Shown here: positions 40,750 to 50,237 of the stretch, piece after piece
How the letters are laid out: the number at the start of each line of letters is the position of its first letter
Numbering within the stretch: position 1 is the stretch's first letter
Source of the DNA: Marinobacter similis
Lineage (GTDB): Bacteria > Pseudomonadota > Gammaproteobacteria > Pseudomonadales > Oleiphilaceae
Assembly: GCF_000830985.1 (NCBI RefSeq)
Contig: NZ_CP007151.1
Location: 1,736,001-1,800,000, forward strand
DNA length: 64,000 nt
Direction: 5' to 3'
Position numbers and translations under genes: made by a program
The notes under the pieces: generated by a model
What the model was told of the DNA's origin: nothing
What the model saw: only the letters and a program-made list of their open reading frames with translations
The model's database searches: none

Positions 40750-41559
40750 ATGAGCGACACTCCCGAGACACAGCTTCCCGAAGACAAGCCCCTGGAAATT
40801 GCGGGCCGGGTTTACCAGTCCAGACTACTGGTAGGCACAGGCAAGTACCGTGACCTGATGGAAGCCGGTCATGCCATTGAATCCAGTGGCGCTGAAATTG
40901 TTACCGTGGCTGTGCGCCGTACGAATCTGGGCCAAAATCCGGATGAGCCCAATCTGCTGGATGTGATTTCCCCGGAAAGCTACACCATCCTGCCCAATAC
41001 CGCCGGCTGCTACACCGCCAAGGATGCGGTCCGTACCTGTAAGTTGGCCCGGGAACTCCTCGACGGTCACGATCTGGTGAAGCTGGAAGTTCTGGGCGAA
41101 GAGAAGACCCTGTACCCCAACATGACTGAAACCCTGGTGGCGGCGGAAGAGCTGATCAAAGATGGTTTTAAGGTGATGGTGTACTGCTCCGACGATCCGC
41201 TGCTAGCCAAGCGTCTTGAGGAAATGGGCTGTGTGGCGATCATGCCGCTGGGTGCACCGATTGGCTCCGGCCTGGGTATTCAGAACCGCTACAACATCCG
41301 CCTGATTGTTGAAAACGCCAATGTTCCGGTTCTGGTTGATGCCGGGGTAGGCACTGCCTCTGACGCTACCATTGCCATGGAGCTGGGTTGTGATGGCGTG
41401 CTGATGAACACTGCCATCGCTCAGGCCAAGGATCCAATCCGTATGGCCAACGCCATGCGCCTGGCTATTGAATCCGGCCGCGAGGCTTACCTGGCTGGCC
41501 GTATGCCCAAGAAGCTTTATGCCAGTGCTTCATCGCCCATTGATGGCACCTTCTTCTAA
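40750..41559 (+). CDS. thiG: Thiazole synthase
   Basis: A TIM-barrel enzyme of 269 aa that forms the thiazole ring from deoxyxylulose-phosphate, dehydroglycine and ThiS thiocarboxylate. It has [30 protein letters not shown], the Schiff-base Lys in [30 protein letters not shown] and [10 protein letters not shown]. It works with the adjacent thiS. Confidence 0.96.
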   Translation: MSDTPETQLPEDKPLEIAGRVYQSRLLVGTGKYRDLMEAGHAIESSGAEIVTVAVRRTNLGQNPDEPNLLDVISPESYTILPNTAGCYTAKDAVRTCKLARELLDGHDLVKLEVLGEEKTLYPNMTETLVAAEELIKDGFKVMVYCSDDPLLAKRLEEMGCVAIMPLGAPIGSGLGIQNRYNIRLIVENANVPVLVDAGVGTASDATIAMELGCDGVLMNTAIAQAKDPIRMANAMRLAIESGREAYLAGRMPKKLYASASSPIDGTFF

Positions 41560-41592
41560 TATCGGGCTTTCCGTCCAACCACGAAAAAACGA

Positions 41593-41616
41593 GGGCCGGC
41601 GCATAGCGACCGGCCC
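41593..41616. other. GC-rich stem-loop between thiG and slmA
   Basis: GGGCCGG (41593-41599) and CCGGCCC (41610-41616) form a 7-bp stem. On the plus strand no U tract follows. On the minus strand a T6 tract follows, but no minus-strand gene is upstream of it. It may still limit thiG read-through. Confidence 0.4.
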
Positions 41617-41651
41617 CGAAAAACGACAAATCAGAGCGCTGTAGTCCTGCC

Positions 41652-42239
41652 ATGACCGATCAAAAACCGAGTCGCCGTGAGGCCATTCTCCAAGCCCTGG
41701 TGGAACTCCTTGAATCCGATCCAGGAGCCCGCATCACTACCGCCGGTCTCGCCAAATCCGTGGGCGTTACCGAGGCGGCGCTGTATCGTCATTTTCCCAG
41801 CAAGCGGAAGATGTTCGAAGCCTTGATTGAGTTTGCTGAAGACGCGGTTTTCTCCCGTTGTCAGCTGATACTGCAGGAGCAGGAGGATGTCCGTGTTCGC
41901 CTGCAGCAGCTGGTGCATCTGGTGCTGGTGTTTGCCGAGCGCAACTCCGGCCTTTGCTGCGTGCTCACAGGGGATGCCCTGATGGGTGAAAACGATGCCC
42001 TGCGCCGGCGTGCGTCGCAGTTCTTTGAACGTCTGGAGACTCAGGTGCGCCAGGCCTTGAAAGAGGGTGAGATTCGTCAGGGTTTGCGACCGCGCACCAG
42101 TGCGGCCCGAGGGGCGGATTTTGTGCTGGTGTTCCTGGAGGGGCGGATTCAGCGGTTTGTGCGCTCGTCCTTTACTCGATTGCCGTCGGCTGACTTTGAT
42201 GAGAGTTGGGGGTTGGTTGCTGAGGGTGTTTGGGGCTGA
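41652..42239 (+). CDS. slmA: Nucleoid occlusion factor SlmA (TetR family)
   Basis: A TetR-fold protein of 195 aa closely resembling SlmA. It has RREAILQALVELLES, the HTH RITTAGLAKSVGVTEAALYR, HFPSKRKMFEALIEF and AERNSGLCCVLTGDALM. DNA-bound SlmA blocks FtsZ ring assembly over the nucleoid. The start follows a weak ribosome site. A palindromic element lies just downstream, before the convergent suhB-like gene. Confidence 0.88.
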   Translation: MTDQKPSRREAILQALVELLESDPGARITTAGLAKSVGVTEAALYRHFPSKRKMFEALIEFAEDAVFSRCQLILQEQEDVRVRLQQLVHLVLVFAERNSGLCCVLTGDALMGENDALRRRASQFFERLETQVRQALKEGEIRQGLRPRTSAARGADFVLVFLEGRIQRFVRSSFTRLPSADFDESWGLVAEGVWG

Positions 42240-42265
42240 GGGTTTTGTCCTCAAAATCCGTGGAA

Positions 42266-42375
42266 GTGATTGCCAGGTAATGCCAGCACAGAACCGCTAC
42301 GAGCACATCCATGTGGGCTTGTTTCCGGCCATCCATGGCCTCCAACATTCTGTGCCGGCATTACCCGACAATCAC
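42266..42375. repeat. Modular palindromic intergenic element, copy B
   Basis: 28-nt arms at 42266-42293 and 42348-42375 are complementary at 25 of 28 positions. In the minus-strand RNA the three mismatches become G-U wobbles. The 54-nt core contains CACATCCATGTG and GGCCATCCATGGCC, two mini-hairpins with CC apices. It matches the core of copy A at 24082-24134. It fills the gap between convergent slmA and the suhB-like gene. Confidence 0.85.
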
Positions 42376-42382
42376 CCAATCT

Positions 42383-43210
42383 TCAGTCGTAGGCCGAAGC
42401 AGTCCTGAGGATTTTTCGTACAGGCTCCCAGATTGCAGGTGCTGAGATCAGAATATCCCTGCCATAAAGATCAGCCGGGTAGCCTTCCGGCACTTCACCG
42501 AAATGACCCGCTGTCGCGCCGGCTTCCAGTGCGATCAGTCGTGCGGCAGCAAAGTCCCAGGGGCTGACGTTCTCGTAGTAAATGTCCAAGCGACCACAGG
42601 CCACCCAGCAGATATCCAGTGCGGCCGAGCCAATGCGTCGCAGATCCCGGCATTGATGGATCATCGCATCCAGTCTGCGCACCAGGGGTTCGAGGTTGTC
42701 CTTGGTGTAGGGGAAGCCGGTGGCGAACAGGGAGTCCCGGGGTACGGTGGCGCCACTGTGGTTGATCGTCTCGCCGTTCAGTGTTGCCCCGGCGCCGCGG
42801 GTGGCTCGGAAGGTTTCGCCCGGAAACGGCGCGTGCACTACGCCTGCCTGAACCCTTCCTTTCTCAGCGTAGGCAATCGACACCGCTACCTGCGGGTGGC
42901 CATAGGCATAGTTCACTGTGCCATCGATGGGGTCAACGATCCACAGCGGTGTGTCCAGCTCTTCGGCCTGGGATAGGTCGGGCATGGTTTCTTCGGAGAG
43001 TATGCGGTGATTCGGGAAGCGTTCGCGGATGGCGCCGGTAATGAATTCGTCGGCCATCACATCGGCGTGGGTGACCAATTCAGTTTGCTGTTTCAGGTCT
43101 GTGCGCAGGGTGTTTTCTTCCCGCTCGTGGCGGATCAGCTCACCGGCCTGAAGGGCCAGCTGCTCGGCGAAGTCGGTGATGGCTTGAAGAGAAGATGCAG
43201 AATCGGACAC
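42383..43210 (-). CDS. Inositol-monophosphatase family protein
   Basis: A Mg-dependent phosphatase of 275 aa of the IMPase/SuhB/CysQ superfamily. Its metal-binding motifs are ILSEETMP, WIVDPIDGTVNYAYG (WIVDPIDGT motif) and SPWDFAAARLIALEAGA. I cannot assign inositol phosphate, PAP or FBP as the substrate. Pseudomonas-type suhB usually lies elsewhere, so this may be a paralogue. It is transcribed on its own. Confidence 0.88.
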   Translation of the reverse strand: MSDSASSLQAITDFAEQLALQAGELIRHEREENTLRTDLKQQTELVTHADVMADEFITGAIRERFPNHRILSEETMPDLSQAEELDTPLWIVDPIDGTVNYAYGHPQVAVSIAYAEKGRVQAGVVHAPFPGETFRATRGAGATLNGETINHSGATVPRDSLFATGFPYTKDNLEPLVRRLDAMIHQCRDLRRIGSAALDICWVACGRLDIYYENVSPWDFAAARLIALEAGATAGHFGEVPEGYPADLYGRDILISAPAIWEPVRKILRTASAYD

Positions 43211-43266
43211 GGCGCCCCCATGGTTTACGCAAGTGCGAATGAGGGCGCCAGTCTATCACGTCAAGT

Positions 43267-44561
43267 TCAGAGGCTGGTCAGCCAGGCCTCCATCTTGTTC
43301 ATGGCTTTGACGAGCCGCGGGCAAGCCTGCTCGACAAAGTCGTCGGCCAAGTCCGTGGCGGCATAGTCACCACCGGCCAGGTTCAGCGCTTCGGCACCAT
43401 CGAAGTCAACGAAGGCCAAGCGAGCGGCGAGGTGGTCTGGTACGAAGCCAAAATCACTGGCCGGAAGAATCGCCACGCCGGTGTTTTCCAGCAAGGCCTG
43501 GCAGAAGGCCTGGCTGGTTTTGATGTCTTTGCTGGCGAGCTGTTCGCGGAAGTTGGAGAAGTCCGGGAACAGGTAGAAAGCACCTTCGGGCTTTTGCACG
43601 ACCGCACCCATATCGCTGAGGCGACGGTGCACGTATTCGCCGATCACCTTCAGCACACGACGGGACTGCACCAGGTATTCGTCGATATCGTCGCCGCCAT
43701 TGAACGCCGAGATGGCGGCGTACTGGATTGGCGCGCTGGTGGAGGTGAAGGTTTCACTGGCAATGATTGCCATGGCATCCAGCAGTGGACGAAGCTCCCT
43801 CGGGAAGATGAAGGTGCCCAGTCGCCAGCCGCCGGCGCCGGCCCACTTGCTCAGGCCGGTGCTGATGATGGTGCCTTCCGGATAGTAGCGGGCGATGGAC
43901 TTGTGCTTGCCTTCGAAGTGTACTTCTCCGTAGATCTCATCCGACAGCAGAATCAGCTTGTACTTGCGGGCGACGTTGGCGATGGCCAGCAGCTGGTCGT
44001 CGGTGTAGGTGCAGCCGGTGGGGTTGGACGGGTAGTTCAGGATCAGGATCCGCGGCCGTGACGGGTCGTCGCGGCAGATGATGTCCAACTCTTCGGCGGT
44101 CAGTTGCCAGTTGTTTTCAGCGTGGGTTGGCAGCCAGTGCACGGAGCGGCCGATGATCCGCGCCTGGGGGGCGTAGGATACCCAGCTTGGGCGCGGTATC
44201 AGCAGGTCGCCGTAGTAGGCCAGCTGCAGGATGAATAGTAGTTCCTTGGAGCCCGGGCCGATTAACACGTCTTCCCAGGAGCAGCGCATGCGTTCGCTGC
44301 GGTTGATGTAGCCTGCGATGCTTTCGCGCAGGCTTTTCAGACCTTTGACCGGTAAGTAGTCCTTTTCATGGGCGTGCTCTTTCAGCGCGTCCACAACCCG
44401 CTCTGGCACCGGGAAAGGTGACTGGCCCAGCCCGAGTTTGATGATGTCTTTGCCATCGGCTTTGAGTTGGTTACTTAGCTCGTTGATGCGGAGGGTCGCG
44501 GAGGCTGAATGCCCCGAACGTTCAGGTTGATTGCATAACGGTGTTCGGTTTGTATGTCCAT
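43267..44561 (-). CDS. PLP-dependent aminotransferase, class I/II (frame break)
   Basis: An aminotransferase of about 431 aa of the aspartate/aromatic fold type I. The PLP lysine lies in STGLSKWAGAGGWRLG, the cofactor phosphate site in GPGSKELLF, and the NYPSNPTG and LLSDEIYGEV blocks are present. One base is missing near 44508; repair gives MDIQTEHRYAINLNVRGIQ joined to SATLRINELSNQLKADG. The true start is the ATG at 44561. The amino donor cannot be told from sequence. Confidence 0.87.
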
Positions 44562-44664
44562 TATCCCGGTCTGTGGTTTTTGAATGGCTTTTTCAGTATA
44601 GAAAACCCAAACATATCTGTGACCGGGGTAAGGATAGGTGATTGCCGCATTCCAGGGTTGGACT

Positions 44665-45407
44665 TTAGTCGGTGATCTCCAGGTCCAGGTGTTCCAGTGC
44701 CTGATTGAATTCGCTGCGCAAGGCACGGGCATCTGGATGATGCCGGGAGAAGGCCGCGCGAAAGAGGCGTTCGTCACCGACTACTCCGGGTAAGGCGGTT
44801 ATCCGCGACAATTCAGGGTATCGCCCTTTGTTGGTATCGATCAGATGATTGCACGCCTTTTTTTCGCAGATGAATACATCGACCCGGCCCATCGCGACCA
44901 TGCGAAGACCGGCCAGATCAGGATTCTCCTGGTTCATGGTCACCACCTGCGATGGGCCTTGCCCAAGCCAGGCCATGAACTCCGGAGCGTAACTGTAGCC
45001 GGCGGTCACTCCCACGCTCAGATCTGCCAGATCGTTGTAGCTGGTCCAGGAAAGCGCGGCGTCTTTGCGGGCGTATAGTACGTCTCGTGCTGAGCTGATT
45101 GGTGCGGTGAACAGGTAATAGCGCTCGCGCTCCGGTGAGCTGGTCAGTGAGAACAGCAGGTCTGCATTGCCGCGGCGAACCATCATTTCCGCCCGGGCCC
45201 AGGTAGAACCTGAAACTCCGGTTCATAGCCCATCGCCCGAAGTACAGTACGGATGGTGTCGACGTCATAGCCCTGAAGGACGCCATCCTCAACGTACTCG
45301 AAAGGCGGATACTCTGTAGTCACCACCTTCAGCACCGGTGCCGTTTCCGACAGCACCGGCAAGGCTGCTGATATCAGGAGGATGCTGATAGTGTGGCGGA
45401 TCAGCAT
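44665..45407 (-). CDS. Periplasmic amino-acid-type binding protein (frame break)
   Basis: A family-3 solute-binding protein of about 247 aa with a signal peptide (ISILLISAALPVLSE). It has VVTTEYPPFEYVEDGVLQGYD (spread over the lobe-I strand), MVRRGNADLLFS and LSVGVTAGYSYAPEF. One missing base near 45190 (the CCTGGGCCCGGG region) breaks the frame; repair gives ..LPWARAEMMVRRG... There is no permease or ATPase nearby. Orphan proteins of this family sometimes feed sensor kinases. Confidence 0.8.
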
Positions 45408-45458
45408 AGGTAAAGGTTTCCCCGCATGAATCGTTGATTTCTCAAGGAGTCTAGCTCA

Positions 45459-46795
45459 TCAGCGCGTGCGCACCCAGACCTCAACCCGGCCATTGCGTTG
45501 TTGGCCACTATCGCCGCCAACGGTTCCTACCGGCATGTAGTGTCCGTAACCGGTGTAGGCAACATTCTTTAACCCTTTCGTCGACAGAGCCTTGCGAACG
45601 GACAGGGCGCGCAACTCGGAGATCATCTGGGCTCGTAATTCATTGCTCTGGGCATCGGCGAAGCCGATCAGCAGGACATCGTCGGCGCTCTGGTTATGGC
45701 TGTCGAGAAAGGACATTACTCGCGCCAAATCTCGCTGGGCCTTGTTGTCGAGGCGGGTGCGCCCTTCTGCGAACCGGAAATTAACCGTCAACCGCTGATA
45801 ATTGCCGGTCAGGCGTTTGAAGGTCGAGGGTGCCTTGCCGTCCAGCTCCGGTTTTACCGCGATGGGGGTTTGCGACACAAAGCCAGACCGGGAGACGATT
45901 TCTTGGCCTTCCTGACCAAGAGCGAACTCAATAAAGGCTTTCGCGAGGGGAGTGGTCCGCTCGCCCGGGGTGTACATGAACAGGCGTCGGGCGAGTGGGT
46001 AGTCTTCGCTGGCAACGGTCAGTTGGTTGGGCTTCAGGGCCGGGGCCGCACCATCAGAAATGGCCAGAACCTTGCTGTTGCGAACCGAAGCCAGGCCGGC
46101 AAAGCCAATACCGGCGGGATCCAGGCTAACATCGTCGGACAGCTGATCGTTGGACTCGTAGCGCTGAGCGGTAGCATCCAGGGTGAATTGCTTGCGCAGA
46201 ACCAGGCTCTTGAAGGTATCCCAGGTGCCGGATCGGTCGTCCCGGGCATAGAGGTTTATGGGTTCATTTCGTCCTCCGAGCTCTGCCCAGTTGCTGATCT
46301 GGCCGGCAAAGATGCGAGCCAGGGTGTCGATGCTGAGCTGGTTAACCGGGTTGGATGGGTGCACGAGAATGGCCAGGCCATCAATCGCGATGACGTGTTC
46401 GCTGGCCAGTTCGGTGAGATCAGCGCGTCCTGCCATTTGCGACAGTTCCGACGATTTCACCGGGCGTGACGATGCCCAGATGTCGGCTGTGCCCGCGTTC
46501 AGAGCTGCAAAGCCGGTACTGGAGCCATGCGCGGCGACCAGCACCCGCACCGGTGAGTCTGAGCGTTCGCCGATCAGGATCGCTTCGTTTTCGGTACCTG
46601 TGTTGCGGGTGATGACCCTCGTGTCGCCTTGGCTGTGCAGGAAACCCTCAACCAGCATGGGCGCCAGCGTGGCGCCAACGGTGTTAGAGCCGTGAATGGC
46701 CAGGTCGTTGGCTTGGGCCAGGGGTAGCCAGAATACTGTGGCCAGAAACCACAGGAATGCATGGCGCAGGCTCCGCCGGGATGCAGGTTTTTCAT
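45459..46795 (-). CDS. Phosphate-type binding protein fused to OmpA domain (frame break)
   Basis: A two-domain envelope protein of about 445 aa. After the signal (FLATVFWLPLAQA) comes a PstS-like binding domain (about 30-290: IHGSNTVGATLAP, WASSRPVKSSE, NLYARDDRSGTWDTFKSLVL). A C-terminal OmpA peptidoglycan-binding domain follows (about 320-440: FRFAEGRTRLDNKAQRDL, GFADAQSNELRAQ, GQQRNGRVEVWVR). One base is missing near 46760. The ATG at 46795 has CGGAG upstream. A PHO box 40 bp upstream indicates induction by phosphate starvation. A peptidoglycan-anchored phosphate scavenger is plausible (inference). Confidence 0.87.
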
Positions 46796-46834
46796 CCTAA
46801 AACTCCGTTAAAACTGATAGTTAGCGTTTTAAAA

Positions 46835-46867
46835 GAATGCGACAGAAATGTGACAGTTATGTGTCAG
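46835..46867 (-). promoter_or_regulatory. PHO box, three 11-bp repeats
   Basis: Read on the minus strand, CTGACACATAA, CTGTCACATTT and CTGTCGCATTC follow each other with exact 11-bp period. These match the PhoB half-site pattern CTGTCATNNNN. They lie 40 bp upstream of the PstS-OmpA start, in the right orientation. A possible -10 (TAACTAT) lies about 13 bp after the last repeat. Confidence 0.8.
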
Positions 46868-46999
46868 GTGCGCTGAGCCAGGGCTGAAGCTGCACGGGGT
46901 TTTGGCCAGAACTGTTAAGCAGGCCGCGGTGCCTGGGCGATAACTGGCATAGAGTGATTGGGCTGCAGTAACAAAAACACACAAGATGCGGGGTTACCC

Positions 47000-47656
47000 A
47001 TGAACCAAACCTCAAGCCAGGTGGTCCGTGATCAGCTCGCCCGTTCCGGACAGTCATTGCCGCTGCACCGGGTTCTGATTGTTGATGATCATCCGCTGTT
47101 TGCCCAGGGACTGGCCGGTTTGCTCACCCAGTCTGCCCTGGCTGGTGCGGTGGAGGTGTCGGAGTCGGTGGAGCAGGCAGTTGCCGCGCTGTCCGGCCCA
47201 TGCACAATCGATCTGGTGCTACTGGATGTTTCGCTCCAGGGTGAAACCGGGCTGATGTTGCTGCCCAGAATGAATGCCCACAAGCCACCTGTGGTGGTGA
47301 TTTCCAGCTCTGAGGACGAAACCACGGTGCGCGCGGCACAGGCCGCTGGCGCCCGGGGCTTTTTGCCAAAATCCGCAGGTCGGACGGCGTTGATCCGTAT
47401 GGTTCGCAGTGTCAGTCGGGGTGGGGAATATTACCCGGGACGGCGGTCTCTGCCGACACAGATTCAGGTGCTGACGCCCCGGCAAAAGGATGTGCTGGCG
47501 CTGCTGGCACAGGGGTTTCCGAACAAGCGCATCAGCCAGAGCCTTAACCTTACCGAACACACCGTTAAAACCCACTTGAAGGCCATCTTCATGCACCTTG
47601 GGGTGCACAATCGCACCGAGTGCGTCAGTCAGGCACGCCAGATGGGCTGGCTGTAA
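47000..47656 (+). CDS. LuxR/NarL-family response regulator
   Basis: A two-component regulator of 218 aa. The receiver domain (about 25-145) has acidic pocket VDDHPLF, phospho-Asp in DLVLLDVSLQGETG and Lys in FLPKSAG. The LuxR HTH (about 155-215) has LTPRQKDVLALLAQG and HTVKTHLKAIF. I chose the ATG at 47000; the open frame upstream has no family match. The 3' end overlaps the convergent kinase gene by 32 bp, so that kinase is the likely partner. Confidence 0.9.
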   Translation: MNQTSSQVVRDQLARSGQSLPLHRVLIVDDHPLFAQGLAGLLTQSALAGAVEVSESVEQAVAALSGPCTIDLVLLDVSLQGETGLMLLPRMNAHKPPVVVISSSEDETTVRAAQAAGARGFLPKSAGRTALIRMVRSVSRGGEYYPGRRSLPTQIQVLTPRQKDVLALLAQGFPNKRISQSLNLTEHTVKTHLKAIFMHLGVHNRTECVSQARQMGWL

Positions 47657-49039
47657 CCGACCAAGGGGGGGCTTGCTGCTGTGCCATCGGAGGTTGAGTC
47701 GGGGTGATTGGTAGCGCCGGCAAATCGAGCCAGAAGGTCGTGCCAGCATCGACCGTCGAGCTGACGCCGCAGGTGCCGTGCATTAATTCAGTCAGCTCCT
47801 TTACGATGGCCAGTCCGAGCCCAAGCCCGGCTGAGTGTTCGTGATTGCCGGTGCCGCGTATAAACGGCTGGAACACCCGATCCTGAAGCTGCGGGGCGAG
47901 CCCGCTGCCGTTGTCGCTGACACTGATCCGTATCAGCCCGTTCCGCAGCATCGCTGAGGTGCGAATGTCGGTGCCGCCGCTGTGATCGATTCCGTTAAAG
48001 ACCAGATTCTGCAGGGCCCGCAATAACAGCTGAGGGTCGGCCAGCACCTGTAGTTCCGACGCAGTATCGGTCCGGTACAGCCGGATCTTATGCAGTTCAG
48101 CATGATCAACCGTCAGGTCGATCAGCTGATCCAGCAGCCCGTCCAGATCTACGACCTGGGGTTCCGGATGAATCATGCCCTCGTTGATGCGGGAAATATC
48201 CAGCATCGTGCTCAGTAACCGCTGAAAATGACCGACCGTACCCTGCAGCCGATGTACCAGGGCCTGTTGTTCGGTTGGCAGTGAGGTTGCTGCCAGGTTG
48301 GCGAGGTTCAGGCCGATGATGTTCAGGGGTTGGCGGAGGTCGTGACTGGCCACGGTGATCAGGCGGCTCTTGCGCTCGCTCTCTTCTGCAGCAGTCTGGT
48401 GTAAATGGTGGATTAGCTGCTGGTCGAGGTAGTGGGCGCGGTGACGGTATTCGGTAAGCCAGGCGCCGATCATGCCTATGCCATTGGCGGTCAGCATGAA
48501 GAACAGGTTGTTCATCAGTGCGTGGGTGGGTAGTCCAATGGTCAGCTCGCAAATCAGGTACGCCAGGATGATCAGGCGGAAGCCAGGCTGGCGGAAAAGA
48601 AGGGCAGGCCCATGGCGAAGTACCCAAACATCAACATCAGCAGCATGCCTTCATAGGGCAGCGGGAAATCCCGCAAGCGGGCAGCAGCAATGATGGCGAC
48701 AACACTCAAACCCCCGACCAGATAGGCCAGGGTATACAGACGCTCGAAGGCCAGGTCTCCCGGCCAGCGCTGATGTGACAGCCAGCAGATCAGGGCAATC
48801 ACCGGGCAGGTGACCGTCAGCCGGATGGTCACAGTCACCTCGGCCAGTGCTGGGGGCAGTGTGGCCAGGTCCAGGAGGATAAAGATGCCGAAGATCAGCA
48901 GACCTGCTGCGGACACCAGCCGGGCGCGTTCCCGCACCGCCAAAGCCCGGCGCTGCCGGTATGCTGGTTCAAGTTCGGTGCAGAAGCGCAGCCTCCGGAA
49001 CCCGGATGACTGCTGCGACATGATGACCTGAGGGTCCAT
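47625..49039 (-). CDS. Membrane sensor histidine kinase (frame break)
   Basis: A kinase of about 471 aa. The N-terminus carries five to six hydrophobic segments (about 35-170, e.g. LLIFGIFILLDLATL) without a periplasmic sensor domain. The H-box is ASHDLRQPLNIIG (His at about 231), of the HDLRQP subtype. The HATPase domain has NLVFNGIDHSGG, VSDNGSGL and GLGLGLAIVKEL. One G is missing near 48580, within the membrane part. The ATG at 49039 or 49021 (MSQQSS) are both possible starts. The gene lies 81 bp downstream of the lipase foldase gene. Confidence 0.86.
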
Positions 49040-49120
49040 GATCAATTACCTGCCGGTGTTGGGCGACCGCCAGTGTAAAACGTTGTGCGGGCCGAAGACG
49101 CGCATGCCCGCACAGTCTGA

Positions 49121-50230
49121 TCAATTGCTTCCCAGCATTTTCAGGCGTGCCCAGGTCTGCTGTTTCTGATCGGGAAAGTGCTGGTTCAGCAGTTGAGTTT
49201 GCTGGGCTGACACATCCGTCTCGCTCAGGCCGGAAGCGCGCAACTGGTCCAAAGCTGCTTCGTAGTGCTGGTAACGGGCATCGAAGGTTGACCGCTCCTG
49301 CAGGTAGTCGGTCACGCTGGCGGCCGCTTCCGGCGACATGCCCTGTGCCATGAGCTTCTGGCCAGCGCTTTCCGGTGATTCGGCGGCGTTGATGGTGGCC
49401 ATGCGGCGACGGTTCAGTTCGTTGCTTGTCAGCAGGTGTCGCTCGGTCTGTTGCAGTTGCGACGGCAGCTGGTCGCGGTGCCAGGCTACCAGTGCGGTTT
49501 TGGCTTCTGCCGACAGGTCGGTGCGGGCAGCGACGCCCAGCGTTGCCAGGGTGTACTCGCCGTAGGCTTCCTCCAGTCCAAAGAAGGCCTGGTGGGCTTC
49601 CGGGCTGAATACGCCCTGGCGCACCTGTTTCAAATCTGTGAACGCTTTTTCAAGCATCTCTAATCGGTAAGTCGGGTCATTCTGGCGGCTCGGGTCCAGC
49701 GCTGTGGCCTGAACGGCCAGGGCTTCCTGCTTGTACTCAAGGTACTGGTCCAACAGTGCCATGGTCTCATCTGCCGCCGTGGGTGGCAGACTGGTTATGG
49801 CCAGCGTCCGGATCTGTTCCAGTGCCTGGTCTGGGGACACTTCACCCACGGTGTTCAGGAAATAGTCGAAGAAATCCTTGGTCTCCAGATCGACGATCAG
49901 CTTGCCCTGGCTATCAGCTTTGAGCGCACCATCAATGTCGGTGCCCTTGAGTGAGGGTGCATAGGGATCGGGGCCCAGGCTGGTTGGGGTGCTGCTCGCC
50001 ACTTCGGCGCCTGTTTTCGAGTCATCCGCGGCTGACCCATCGGACGAATCTGCTGGCGGATTGATGGTCGTGTCAGCAGTCGGCACCGGGGCAGGCGCGT
50101 TGACTGTCTTGATGTCGGTGGTGGGTGCGGACGCCTCTGGCAGGTACCACCAGATCGCACTGCCGGCCACCAGGGCCGACAGTGCGAAGCTGATGAGCCA
50201 TCGACGATATTGCTGGGGACGATGTCTCAT
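49121..50230 (-). CDS. lipB: Lipase-specific foldase (lipase chaperone)
   Basis: A membrane-anchored steric chaperone of 369 aa that folds the adjacent lipase in the periplasm. An N-terminal membrane helix (WLISFALSALVAGSAIWWYL) is followed by a Pro/Ala/Asp-rich linker (about 30-85). The alpha-helical foldase region has the family box region HQAFFGLEEAYGEYTLATLG. The ATG at 50230 starts before the anchor. It follows the lipase stop by 7 bp. The symbol follows Acinetobacter/Burkholderia/Pseudomonas usage (lipB/lif/lipH). Confidence 0.88.
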   Translation of the reverse strand: MRHRPQQYRRWLISFALSALVAGSAIWWYLPEASAPTTDIKTVNAPAPVPTADTTINPPADSSDGSAADDSKTGAEVASSTPTSLGPDPYAPSLKGTDIDGALKADSQGKLIVDLETKDFFDYFLNTVGEVSPDQALEQIRTLAITSLPPTAADETMALLDQYLEYKQEALAVQATALDPSRQNDPTYRLEMLEKAFTDLKQVRQGVFSPEAHQAFFGLEEAYGEYTLATLGVAARTDLSAEAKTALVAWHRDQLPSQLQQTERHLLTSNELNRRRMATINAAESPESAGQKLMAQGMSPEAAASVTDYLQERSTFDARYQHYEAALDQLRASGLSETDVSAQQTQLLNQHFPDQKQQTWARLKMLGSN

Positions 50231-50237
50231 AACTGCC

